DNA from: Saccharothrix ecbatanensis
GTDB taxonomy: Bacteria > Actinomycetota > Actinomycetes > Mycobacteriales > Pseudonocardiaceae
Assembly: GCF_014205015.1 (NCBI RefSeq)
Contig: NZ_JACHMO010000001.1
Coordinates: forward strand, 3,224,001 to 3,288,000
Reading direction: 5' to 3'
DNA: 64,000 bases
The notes below the pieces were generated by a model. It did no database searches, was not told the origin of the DNA, and worked only from the letters and a program-made list of their open reading frames with translations. Both the position numbers and the translations under genes were made by a program. Below are positions 53,076 to 61,405 of the stretch, piece by piece (positions within the stretch are counted from its first letter, which is position 1; each line of letters starts with the position of its first letter).

Positions 53076-53932
53076 GACTTCATCCCCTTGTACCGCCACA
53101 CCGCGGCCGTCGTGCCGAGCGCGGCCAGTGCGACCGTGACCAGGCCGTACACCGGTCCGTACGAGCCGATCGAGACGAAGCTGACGTCCGCTCCGAACAG
53201 CCACTGGTCCACGCCGTTGAGCAGGCTCGTCGGGTCGAGCAGCCCCGCGAGCCGGCCGACCGTCCCGGAGCCCAGCTCGCTCAGGACGGCCGAGATCGGG
53301 GCGGTGAGCAGGAAGACGCCGATGATCATGCCGGTGGCGAACACCCGGCGCCCGGACAGGGACGCGATCGGCAGCCCCAGCGCCGCCAGCAGCACGGCGT
53401 GGACGGCCGCGGCGACGAGGCCGACGAGCAGCCCGCCGAACTCCTCCAGCACCCCCGCGACGCCGTCGTCGGTGCCGAACGCCATGCCGATGAACATGAT
53501 CAGCATGGGTGCCGCGAGCAGCAGGAACGTCGCGGTGGCCAGCGCGGCGACCTTGGTCAGCGCGTAGCCCGACCGGCTCAGCGGGCGGGACAGGTACAGC
53601 TGCAACAGGTTCGTGCGCAGGTCCACCGACACCAGCTCGGGCGCGACCACGGCGACGAACACCGTCGCGGCGAAGGTGAAGGTGGAGGCGATGCCGACGT
53701 AGTCGAGCACCGGCTCGGGCGCCTGGTTGTTGATGAGCACGATGATCAGCGAGGCGATGCCGGCCAGGCCGATCAGCCCGAACGGCAGCACTTTCGCCCA
53801 CGGGCTGCGGCCGAGGCCGTAGGCGCTGCGGACACTGTGGACGTACAGCGAGCGGGCCGCGTAGCTGGGGCCGAGCCTCGGGCCGGTGTAGCGCTGGTAG
53901 CCGATGTCGTGGATGACGCCGGACTCAGACAT
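53072..53932 (-). CDS. ABC-2-type transporter permease (first permease of the operon)
   Basis: A 286-residue membrane protein. A hydrophilic N-terminus (GVIHDIGYQRYTGPRLGP) is typical of ABC-2 permeases of this group. Helices include FGLIGLAGIASLIIVLI, TFTFAATVFVAVVAPELV, LATATFLLLAAPMLIMFIGM, LLVGLVAAAVHAVLLAALGL and a C-terminal pair. It overlaps the upstream ATPase gene by eight bases and the next ATPase by four. Substrate unknown. Confidence 0.87.
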   Translation of the reverse strand: MSESGVIHDIGYQRYTGPRLGPSYAARSLYVHSVRSAYGLGRSPWAKVLPFGLIGLAGIASLIIVLINNQAPEPVLDYVGIASTFTFAATVFVAVVAPELVSVDLRTNLLQLYLSRPLSRSGYALTKVAALATATFLLLAAPMLIMFIGMAFGTDDGVAGVLEEFGGLLVGLVAAAVHAVLLAALGLPIASLSGRRVFATGMIIGVFLLTAPISAVLSELGSGTVGRLAGLLDPTSLLNGVDQWLFGADVSFVSIGSYGPVYGLVTVALAALGTTAAVWRYKGMKS

Positions 53933-54854
53933 GGGACACCTCCTCGGCCGGACGGTCGCGGAACAGGTCGGCGACCTGGTGCCGCTGGCGTTCGAGCCGG
54001 TGCAGGCAGAGGTCGAGGTCCGCGACGGCGTCCCGGATGAGGTCGTACACCGCGCCGTCCTCCTCGCCGAAGCGGACGGTCAGCACGCGGTTCTCACGGC
54101 GCACGTCCAGTCCTCCGGCGGTGAGCGCGGCGGCCAACCGCTCGGCGCCCTCGTCGATCTCGACGACGAGCAGGTCGTTGTGCTCGGTCATCGACGACAG
54201 CGTCGCCGAGCGCAGCAGAGTGCCCGCGTCGATGGCGACCAGCGACGTGCAGATCCGCTCGATCTCGCCGAGCAGGTGGGAGCAGACCACCACCGAGATG
54301 CCGAACTCGGTGCCGATGCGGTGCACCAGGTCGAGCATCGCCCGCCGGCCCGCCGGGTCGAGCCCGTTGGTGGGTTCGTCGAGCAGCAGCAGTTCGGGGT
54401 CGTGGACCAGCGCTTGGGCCAGCTTGACCCGCTGCTTCATGCCGGTGGAGTACCCCCCGATCCGGCGGTAGCGCTCCTCGTAAAGCCCCACGTGCCGCAA
54501 CGTCTCCGACGCCCGCTCCCGCGCCGCCGCGGCGGGCAGGCCGCTGACCCGCGCCATGTGCGTCACGAACTCCGCGGCGATCATGTCCGGCGGCAGGCAG
54601 TCGTGCTCGGGCATGTAGCCGACCTTCGCCCGAACCTGCTCCCCATCGGCGATCGGGTCGAGTCCGAGCACGCGAATCCGCCCGCTGGTGGGCGTGAGCA
54701 GCCCCAGCGCGAGCTTGATCAGCGTGGTCTTCCCCGCGCCGTTGACCCCGACCAGGCCGACGACACCCGCCTCGATGTCCAACGTCAAGTCCGCCAGCGC
54801 GGTCACCTTGCCGTCGTAGCGCATTCCCAGCGCTGTGGTCTCGATGAGTGGCAC
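53925..54854 (-). CDS. ABC transporter ATP-binding protein (first gene of the operon)
   Basis: A 309-residue ATPase: Walker A GLVGVNGAGKTTLIKLAL near residue 33, signature YSTGMKQRVKLAQAL, Walker B LLLLDEPTNGLDP, switch His in VVCSHLLGEIER. A C-terminal extension of about 90 residues follows. Two ATPases and two permeases alternate in this operon with overlaps throughout, which suggests one hetero-oligomeric exporter or two related ones. The promoter must lie between 54855 and 55010. Confidence 0.93.
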   Translation of the reverse strand: MPLIETTALGMRYDGKVTALADLTLDIEAGVVGLVGVNGAGKTTLIKLALGLLTPTSGRIRVLGLDPIADGEQVRAKVGYMPEHDCLPPDMIAAEFVTHMARVSGLPAAAARERASETLRHVGLYEERYRRIGGYSTGMKQRVKLAQALVHDPELLLLDEPTNGLDPAGRRAMLDLVHRIGTEFGISVVVCSHLLGEIERICTSLVAIDAGTLLRSATLSSMTEHNDLLVVEIDEGAERLAAALTAGGLDVRRENRVLTVRFGEEDGAVYDLIRDAVADLDLCLHRLERQRHQVADLFRDRPAEEVSHV

Positions 54855-55010
54855 ACGAGGACCCTACGACCGCTCGATCATCGACACATCCGGCTGACCC
54901 CCTGAGTCTGGCGGTCTTCCGACCCCTAGGGGTCGACGGCGCGACGATGTGCCGACACACGGTTCCCTCCGCACCGAGACAGGCCAACGGCACGACGTAC
55001 CGTGGACCGG

Positions 55011-56465
55011 GTGAGCACCGCACCGACCGTCACCCTTGGCGACCGCTTCGCCCGGGAATTCCCGGAGATGGCTCTCGCCTGGCAGGCCGAGCAGGCTCCC
55101 GCGCCGCGCCTGCTCGTGCTCAACGAGCGGCTGGCCGCGGAGCTCGGGCTGGACGTCGCGTGGCTGCGTGGCGCCGAGGGCCTCCGCCTGCTCGTCGGCG
55201 AGCACGTCCCCGATGGCGCGACTCCGGTGGCGCAGGCCTACGCCGGGCACCAGTTCGGGCACTACGCCCCGCGGCTCGGCGACGGCCGGGCCCTGCTGCT
55301 CGGCGAGGTCGTCCACGCCGACGGCGAGCCGCGCGACCTGCACCTCAAGGGCTCCGGGCGCACGCCGTTCTCCCGTGGTGGCGACGGCTTGGCCGCGGTC
55401 GGTCCGATGCTGCGCGAGCACGTCGTCAGCGAGGCGATGCACGCCCTCGGGATTCCGACGACCCGCGCACTGGCCGTGGTGGCGACCGGCCGTCCGGTCC
55501 GCCGCGAGACCGTGCTGCCGGGAGCCGTGCTCGCCCGCGTCGCCCGCAGCCACCTGCGCGTGGGCAGCTTCCAGTACGCCAGGGCCACCGACGACGTGGA
55601 CCTGCTGCGCCGCCTGGCCGACCACGCGATCGCCCGCCACCACCCCCGCGCCGCGCTGGCCGAGCGCCCTTACGTCGCGCTGTTCGAGGCGGTGGTCGCG
55701 GCCCAGGCCGCGCTGGTGGCGCGGTGGATGCTCGTGGGGTTCGTCCACGGTGTCATGAACACCGACAACATGACGATCTCGGGCGAGACGATCGACTACG
55801 GGCCGTGCGCGTTCATGGAGGCGTTCGACCCGGCCACCGTGTACAGCTCCATCGACCACGGCGGGCGTTACGCCTACGGCAACCAGCCGCGGGTGGCCGA
55901 GTGGAACCTCGCGCGGCTCGCCGAGGCCCTCCTCCCCCTGTTCGCCGACGACGAGGAGCAGGCGATCGCCCTGGCGGTCGAGGCGCTCGGCACGTTCCGC
56001 GGGCGGTACGACGACTCCTGGTCGGCCGGCATGCGGGCCAAGCTCGGCCTGCCCGACGACCTCGACCACGCGGTTACCGGGCCCTTGGTCGAGGAGCTGC
56101 TCACCCTCCTCCAGGACAACCGCGTCGACCACACGTCGTTCTACCGCCGCCTGGGCACGGCGGGCAGCGGGCCACCCGCGCGTGAGCTGTTCCTCGACCT
56201 CGCCGCGATCGACGGCTGGCTGACCCGCTGGCGGGCCCTCGAACCGGACGTCGCCGCGATGAGCCGGGTCAACCCCGTCTACATCCCCCGCAACCACCTC
56301 GTGGAAGAAGCCCTCGACGCCGCGACCGAGGGCGACCCGCGTCCGCTCGAACGACTCATGGACGCGGTGACCGCCCCCTACGACGAGCGTCCCGGCCTCG
56401 ACCGCTACACCGAACCCGCCCCGAACGCCTTCGGCGCCGCTTACCAGACCTACTGCGGCACCTGA
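55011..56465 (+). CDS. selO: SelO-type protein adenylyltransferase (YdiU/UPF0061)
   Basis: A 484-residue pseudokinase-fold enzyme that moves AMP from ATP to Ser/Thr/Tyr of target proteins in redox control. Visible motifs: [19 protein letters not shown], the Lys in [17 protein letters not shown], the metal-binding region [19 protein letters not shown] (DYG standing for DFG), and [18 protein letters not shown]. The C-terminus ends TYCGT with the cysteine that replaces the selenocysteine of eukaryotic SelO. The GTG at 55011 (VSTAPTVTL) is preferred; GTG 55002 is possible. No ribosome binding site is clear. The gene is monocistronic. Confidence 0.93.
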   Translation: MSTAPTVTLGDRFAREFPEMALAWQAEQAPAPRLLVLNERLAAELGLDVAWLRGAEGLRLLVGEHVPDGATPVAQAYAGHQFGHYAPRLGDGRALLLGEVVHADGEPRDLHLKGSGRTPFSRGGDGLAAVGPMLREHVVSEAMHALGIPTTRALAVVATGRPVRRETVLPGAVLARVARSHLRVGSFQYARATDDVDLLRRLADHAIARHHPRAALAERPYVALFEAVVAAQAALVARWMLVGFVHGVMNTDNMTISGETIDYGPCAFMEAFDPATVYSSIDHGGRYAYGNQPRVAEWNLARLAEALLPLFADDEEQAIALAVEALGTFRGRYDDSWSAGMRAKLGLPDDLDHAVTGPLVEELLTLLQDNRVDHTSFYRRLGTAGSGPPARELFLDLAAIDGWLTRWRALEPDVAAMSRVNPVYIPRNHLVEEALDAATEGDPRPLERLMDAVTAPYDERPGLDRYTEPAPNAFGAAYQTYCGT

Positions 56466-56573
56466 GGTCCGCGCGCAAGGCACTCAAAGCCTCGTTCGGT
56501 GAAGAGGCCGCGGGCCGCAGCTCGCGTGTCCACACCTCCACCGCGCCTGCCCCAGCGCTTCTGCCCGTTGTGC

Positions 56574-57284
56574 TCACTCACCCAGTTCCCCCTCGCGCCT
56601 CCCCCTGAGGCCGTCCAGCATGTAGTCCAGACCTCGGCGGAACAGGTCGTCCCAGTCGGGCGAGTCGAGGTGGTCGTTGACCGCCAACGTCGGGTACGCG
56701 TCAGCGTGTGCGCGGATGTGCGCGTGCGCCGCCGACTGGAGGCCGGGATCACCGTTGCGCTGCCATGTCGACTGGGTCAACGCCGAACCGATGACGAAGT
56801 TGGCCAAGCCGTGCGTCGCCGCAGCCAACGCCGCGCCGGTGAAGCCCGCGCGGGCGAGCGTCGCCTGGAGGAATTCCGTGCGCGCCAACACGTTCGGCCC
56901 CAGCATGGGCCGACCGAGCAGCGCAGGCGACCAGGGGTGGTGCAGCATCGTCGCGCGCCAGTCCAGGATCAACGCCCGCGTGGCGTCGACCCAGTGGGCG
57001 GTGGCCGAGGGCAGCGGCACGTCGGCGAAGATCTCGTCGACGGCGAGGTCGAGGACGTCGTCCTTGGTCTTCACGTGCCAGTAGAGCGTCGGCGGCGCCA
57101 CCTCCAGGCGTTCCGCCAGCTTCCGCATCGTCAGCTTCCCCTCGCCCGCGGCGTCGAGGATGGCGATGGCCGCCTCGATGATCCGGTCGCGGGACAGCGG
57201 TGGCGTGTCCCGGTACGTCCGAGGGGCGCGGAGCCACACCTCCCCCGGCGCACGCCCCGGTTGATCCGGGTTGTTCGTGTCCAT
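56574..57284 (-). CDS. TetR-family repressor (TetR_C-type ligand domain)
   Basis: A 236-residue regulator. An N-terminal 28-residue extension precedes the HTH (RDRIIEAAIAILDAAGEG, LTMRKLAERLEVAPPTLYWH). The C-terminal domain resembles that of tetracycline-type repressors (RALILDWRATMLHHPWSPAL, FVIGSALTQSTW). The gene is divergent from a small membrane protein and an ABC-F ATPase, which it probably represses; a palindrome at 57315 is a candidate operator. TAGGGT with six bases to the ATG indicates a leaderless transcript. Confidence 0.9.
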   Translation of the reverse strand: MDTNNPDQPGRAPGEVWLRAPRTYRDTPPLSRDRIIEAAIAILDAAGEGKLTMRKLAERLEVAPPTLYWHVKTKDDVLDLAVDEIFADVPLPSATAHWVDATRALILDWRATMLHHPWSPALLGRPMLGPNVLARTEFLQATLARAGFTGAALAAATHGLANFVIGSALTQSTWQRNGDPGLQSAAHAHIRAHADAYPTLAVNDHLDSPDWDDLFRRGLDYMLDGLRGRREGELGE

Positions 57285-57290
57285 GCCGCA

Positions 57291-57327
57291 ACCCTAGTAT
57301 GTTGATCGGGCTCTCGAACAACGTTCG
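57291..57327 (-). promoter_or_regulatory. TetR operator and leaderless promoter
   Basis: CGAACAACGTTCG at 57315-57327 is an inverted repeat with three central bases. On the minus strand it overlaps a possible -35 (TTGTTC), followed after 19 bases by TAGGGT (57296-57291) six bases before the ATG. Binding here would repress the regulator's own gene and could also block the divergent transcript. Confidence 0.5.
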
Positions 57328-57352
57328 GGAGGACTAACAAAGTTCAACCGGG

Positions 57353-57553
57353 ATGGGACGCATGCGCACAGCAGACCGGTTCACCCCCGGACCGAACCGG
57401 TGGTGGGTACTCGCCACCGTCGGCCTGGCCCAGTTGACCCGCACCCGGGCACTAGCGGTCGCGGTGTTGGCAGCCTGCGCGGTCGTCGTGTGGTTCGTCC
57501 TCGCCCCGGGTCGCATGGTCGCGGTTCTCCCTGAGGGTGCGGAGGTTCGATAA
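57353..57553 (+). CDS. Small membrane protein preceding the ABC-F gene
   Basis: A 66-residue protein with one strong membrane helix (ALAVAVLAACAVVVWFVLA) and a short basic N-terminus. Its TAA is followed at once by the GTG of the ABC-F gene at 57554, so the two are translated together. The start is ATG 57353 or ATG 57362. It could be a real accessory protein or a regulatory leader frame for the downstream gene. No family is recognised. Confidence 0.5.
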   Translation: MGRMRTADRFTPGPNRWWVLATVGLAQLTRTRALAVAVLAACAVVVWFVLAPGRMVAVLPEGAEVR

Positions 57554-59197
57554 GTGGCACACGTGGAAGCGTCGGAGCTCACCTACACCCTGGGTGACGG
57601 CCGGACCCTCCTGGACGGCGTCTCGTTCCGGATCGGTGACGGGGCCACCGCCGGCCTCGTCGGCCCCAACGGGGCGGGAAAGACCACGCTGCTGCGACTC
57701 GTCAGCGGCGAGTTGCGCCCGACGTCGGGTCAGCTCGCGACCAGCGGCGGCATCGCCTTCATGCACCAGTTCATCGGCACCGTCAACGACCGCTCGACCG
57801 TGCGCGACCTGCTGCTCGGCGTCGCGCCTGACCGCGTCAAGCAGAGCACGGCCGCGTTGGCCGACGCCGAGGCCGCCGTCGCGGAATACGACGAAGAAGC
57901 CACCCAGATGGCCCTGGCACAGGCCATCGCCGAACACATCGACGCGGGCGGCTACGACATCGAGGTCGTCTGGGACACGTGCACGATGGCCGCGCTTGGC
58001 CTGCCCTTCGAGGAAGCGGCCTGCCGCAACGTGAACACCCTGTCCGGTGGCGAGCAGAAGCGACTGGTGCTCGAAGCGCTCCTGCGGGGTCCCGACGACC
58101 TGCTTCTGCTCGACGAGCCGGACAACTACTTGGACGTCCCGGGCAAGGAGTGGCTGGAGGACAAGCTCCGCACGAGCACCAAGACGATCCTCCTGGTCTC
58201 CCACGACCGGCAACTGCTCGCGAACGCCACCAACCGGGTCATCGCCGTGGAGGACCGCGACGTCTGGGTGCACGGCGGAAGCTTCGCCACCTTCACCGAA
58301 GCCCGGAACGAGCGCATCGACCGGCTGGACGAACGGCGGAAGCGCTGGCAGGAAGACCACCGCAAGCTGCGCAACATGGTCCACACGCTGCGCCAGACCG
58401 CAGCACGGAACGACTCGGTGGCCTCGCAGTACAGAGCGGCGCGCACGCGCTTGGCCCGTTTCGAGGAAGCGGGCCAGCCGAAACGCCCGCCGAAGGAGCA
58501 GAACATCAGGATGAGGCTGACCGGCGGCCGGACCGGCAAGCGCGCCCTCGTCTGCGAGCACCTCGCGCTGACCGGCCTCACCGCGCCCTTCGACCTGGAG
58601 GTCTGGTTCGGTGAGCGCGTGGCGGTGCTGGGCGCCAACGGTTCCGGGAAGTCCCGCTTCCTGCGTCTGATCGACAACAGATCCCCCGATGCCGATCCCG
58701 CCGCCGACCCGGTGCCGCACACCGGGACCGTCACGCTGGGGTCGAGGGTTGTCGCGGGTCACTTCGCGCAGACGCACACGCGTCCCGATCTGCACGCGCG
58801 CCCGGTGGTCGACATCGTCATGCAGGACATGGCTCTGGAGCGCAACGACGCCATGTCGGCGTTGGCCCGCTACGAACTCGCCCGATCCTGGCACCAGCCC
58901 TTCGACACGCTGTCGGGCGGGCAACAGGCGAGGTTGCAGATCCTGCTGCTCGAACTGGCGGGCTCGACCCTGCTACTGCTCGACGAACCCACCGACAACC
59001 TGGATCTGGCCAGTGCCGACGCGCTCCAGCGCGGTCTGCACGACTTCACCGGCACGGTGCTGGCCATCACCCACGACCGCTGGTTCGCCGCCGACTTCGA
59101 CCGTTACCTGTACTTCGCCTCCGACGGGACCGTCCGCGAGGTCGACGCCCCGGTCTGGGGCTCCACCGAGACCAGCGGCCCGGAAACGCCGGGGTGA
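57554..59197 (+). CDS. ABC-F family ATPase (ribosome-associated, possible antibiotic resistance)
   Basis: A 547-residue protein with two ABC domains and no membrane segment. Domain 1: GLVGPNGAGKTTLLRL, signature NTLSGGEQKRLVLEALL, Walker B DLLLLDEPDNYLD. Linker: an Arg/Lys-rich helical pair of the P-site tRNA interaction motif type (RIDRLDERRKRWQEDHRKLR). Domain 2: AVLGANGSGKSRFLRL, DTLSGGQQARLQILLL, LLLLDEPTDNLDL. ABC-F proteins bind ribosomes; some dislodge macrolides, lincosamides or pleuromutilins. A divergent TetR-type repressor and a drug-type exporter nearby favour resistance over housekeeping. Confidence 0.92.
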   Translation: MAHVEASELTYTLGDGRTLLDGVSFRIGDGATAGLVGPNGAGKTTLLRLVSGELRPTSGQLATSGGIAFMHQFIGTVNDRSTVRDLLLGVAPDRVKQSTAALADAEAAVAEYDEEATQMALAQAIAEHIDAGGYDIEVVWDTCTMAALGLPFEEAACRNVNTLSGGEQKRLVLEALLRGPDDLLLLDEPDNYLDVPGKEWLEDKLRTSTKTILLVSHDRQLLANATNRVIAVEDRDVWVHGGSFATFTEARNERIDRLDERRKRWQEDHRKLRNMVHTLRQTAARNDSVASQYRAARTRLARFEEAGQPKRPPKEQNIRMRLTGGRTGKRALVCEHLALTGLTAPFDLEVWFGERVAVLGANGSGKSRFLRLIDNRSPDADPAADPVPHTGTVTLGSRVVAGHFAQTHTRPDLHARPVVDIVMQDMALERNDAMSALARYELARSWHQPFDTLSGGQQARLQILLLELAGSTLLLLDEPTDNLDLASADALQRGLHDFTGTVLAITHDRWFAADFDRYLYFASDGTVREVDAPVWGSTETSGPETPG

Positions 59198-59500
59198 AAG
59201 TGGTTCGTTTCCAGGCTCAATTCGAGCTCGGTCACGTCGGTCACGAAACCGAGCGCGTGGTTGACCCGGATCATGTGGACGTTCTCGGTCCCGGTCGAAG
59301 TCTGGAAGCACTCCAGCTCAAGATGTTCGGCCACCAGCCACTCGGCCATCGCCGCTTTAATCGCGAATCCGAGGCCACGGCCCCGGTGGGCGGCAAGCAC
59401 GGCGGTCGATCTCCTGGCAATCCGCGATGACGCGATAATATGCGGCGAGGTCCGCCGAGGTGGCGGTGCGGCTTTGGAACGTCTCGACTTCAGCCTCCAT
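59104..59500 (-). pseudogene. GNAT acetyltransferase remnant
   Basis: The 5' part, MEAEVETFQSRTATSADLAA then YYRVIADCQEID, matches the opening of a GNAT protein. A different frame then carries VLAAHRGRGLGFAIKAAMAE (acetyl-CoA binding loop RGRGLG) and ENVHMIRVNHALGFVTD, the end of the same fold. The 90 or so residues between are deleted and the frame is shifted. It overlaps the 3' end of the ABC-F gene. Confidence 0.7.
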
Positions 59501-59580
59501 CAGTACCACTCTCCTCCGTCGTGGGTGGGAACGTCCGGTCGACAGTTTCCCGGAGACCCGCGCCACCGAATCGGGCTCCA

Positions 59581-61179
59581 TCACGTTCGTGACGCCTGGG
59601 CGGCGGTCATGGCCTCGGAGCCGCGGGCCTCTTCGTGGTCCGCCCCAGGCCCCGGTATCGGACTGCGCCTCTTCCCGGCGCCAGGCAAGGCGACGAGCAG
59701 AACAGCCGCTCCGAGGAGCGTGATGACCGCGATCCAGCCCGCGCCGACGTGCATAGCGTGGATGAACGCGTCATCAGCAGCCTGAGCAAGGGTGGGCCGG
59801 TTAGTGGCGGTGGCGACGTGGCGGGCCTGCTCGGCGGAGATTCGCGCCTGATCCCGCACCGGACCGGGCACGCCCTCCAGCGAAGGTTCGATCGCACGTC
59901 GGTACACGATCGACAGGATCGAGCCGCCCACTGCGATTCCGACCACGCTGCCGGTTTGGCGCACGGTGTTGGTGATGGCCGATCCCGCACCGGCCCGGTC
60001 CAGCGGCAGGTCGCCGATCAGCGCGGCCGTGACGGGGCCGATCACCATGCCGATTGAGAGGCCCTGCACCAACAACAGGATCTCGATCCAGACGAGCGGG
60101 GTTTGCAGTCCGAGAAACCCGTACCCGCCCATGGTCAGCGCAGCCACGGTCAGCGCCGGCACGGCGACCGGGCGTAGCGACAGACGGCGGACCAGTCGCG
60201 TGGCAAGGGGCGCTCCCACGAGCGCGCCGAGTGCGGTCGGGATAGTGGCCAGACCCGCCTTCATCGGCGAGAACCCGAGCGCACCTTGCAGGTAGAACGC
60301 GTTGTAGAAGGTGATGGCGGCCACTGCGAAGAGCAGCAACCCGAGCGCCACGTTGCCGCCACCGAATGTGCGTTGTGCGAGCAGTCGCGGATCAAAGCTG
60401 GGCGCCTTGACACGCAGTTCGACGAGCACGAAACCGGCCAGCAGCACCAGGCCGACAACGATCGGCGCCCAGACATCGGCACGACTCCACGCAGTCACCT
60501 GCCCCGCCCGGATCAGCCCGTAGGCCAACGCCACGAGCCCACCGATCGACAGCAACATCCCAGCGGGGTCCAGTGGCCGCAGGGTGGGACTGCGGAAATT
60601 CGGAACCAGCAGGGCGAGCCCGATCAGCGCCAGTGCCGCGACCGGGACGTTGATCAGGAAGACCGAGCCCCACCAGAAGTGATCGAGCAGGAACCCCGCC
60701 AGCACCGGTCCGATAGCCATTCCGACACCGGCCGACGTCGAGAAAATGCCGATCGCGGCAGCCCGTGCGGGGCCGGTGAAGGTCCACATGAGGATGGCCA
60801 GCATTGCGGGTGTGATCAGCGCGCTGCCCACCCCCATCGCAGCTCGAGCTGCGATCAGCTGGCCCGCATCGTTCGCGTACGCCGCCCACAGCGACGCCCC
60901 GGCGAAGATCGCCAACCCACTGGAGAACACAGTCCGATGACCGAACCGATCGCCCAATGCGCCTGCGGTGAACATCAACGTGGCGAAGGCCAGGGTGTAC
61001 GAACCGGTCGCCCACTGCAACTCACCGGGATCGGCCCCCAGTCCACGGACCGGGTCGGCAAGGGTCTCCAGCGCGGTACTCAGGACAGTATTGTCCAACC
61101 AGATCAGCAGGGAACAAACCATAAGAACGGCAAGAATCAACTGCTGCCTGAACTTAGGCAGCGTCGGAGGCGTAGTCAT
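59581..61179 (-). CDS. DHA2-type MFS drug exporter (EmrB/QacA family)
   Basis: A 532-residue transporter with 14 predicted helices. Motifs: LDNTVLSTALETLADPVRGL in helix 1, WATGSYTLAFATLMFTAGAL, then GDRFGHRTVF (motif A), and GPVLAGFLLDHFWWGSVFLI (motif C region). Such proteins expel cationic drugs or natural products with proton uptake. AAGGTG precedes the ATG at 61179. It is preceded by a good promoter at 61216-61245. No local regulator is adjacent, though the TetR gene at 56574 is 2.3 kb away. Confidence 0.93.
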   Translation of the reverse strand: MTTPPTLPKFRQQLILAVLMVCSLLIWLDNTVLSTALETLADPVRGLGADPGELQWATGSYTLAFATLMFTAGALGDRFGHRTVFSSGLAIFAGASLWAAYANDAGQLIAARAAMGVGSALITPAMLAILMWTFTGPARAAAIGIFSTSAGVGMAIGPVLAGFLLDHFWWGSVFLINVPVAALALIGLALLVPNFRSPTLRPLDPAGMLLSIGGLVALAYGLIRAGQVTAWSRADVWAPIVVGLVLLAGFVLVELRVKAPSFDPRLLAQRTFGGGNVALGLLLFAVAAITFYNAFYLQGALGFSPMKAGLATIPTALGALVGAPLATRLVRRLSLRPVAVPALTVAALTMGGYGFLGLQTPLVWIEILLLVQGLSIGMVIGPVTAALIGDLPLDRAGAGSAITNTVRQTGSVVGIAVGGSILSIVYRRAIEPSLEGVPGPVRDQARISAEQARHVATATNRPTLAQAADDAFIHAMHVGAGWIAVITLLGAAVLLVALPGAGKRRSPIPGPGADHEEARGSEAMTAAQASRT

Positions 61180-61215
61180 GAACACCTTAGATATCGATCA
61201 GCGAGAACCCGAACG

Positions 61216-61245
61216 ACCATAAGCCGCCCTCCGAGACACTGTCAA
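61216..61245 (-). promoter_or_regulatory. Promoter of the MFS gene
   Basis: On the minus strand TTGACA (61245-61240) and TATGGT (61221-61216) are 18 bases apart, close to the housekeeping sigma consensus, about 37 bases upstream of the ATG at 61179. Confidence 0.6.
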
Positions 61246-61405
61246 GCTCACAGTTTCCAATCAAAACCGTTGCGCCCGAACGGATTATGTGCCCTTTTCC
61301 GCGCTTGCAGAGTGAACAAATTTGTGCCCTCTGGCAGATTTGCCAACTGAAGAATTTCATAACTTCCGGGGGTTGCGACCGAGCGGCCTCGTGACCTGGC
61401 ACCCG

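Noticed and set aside
54864..56483. 539-aa minus-strand frame over selO
   Set aside because: Shadow of an unmistakable SelO protein on the plus strand.
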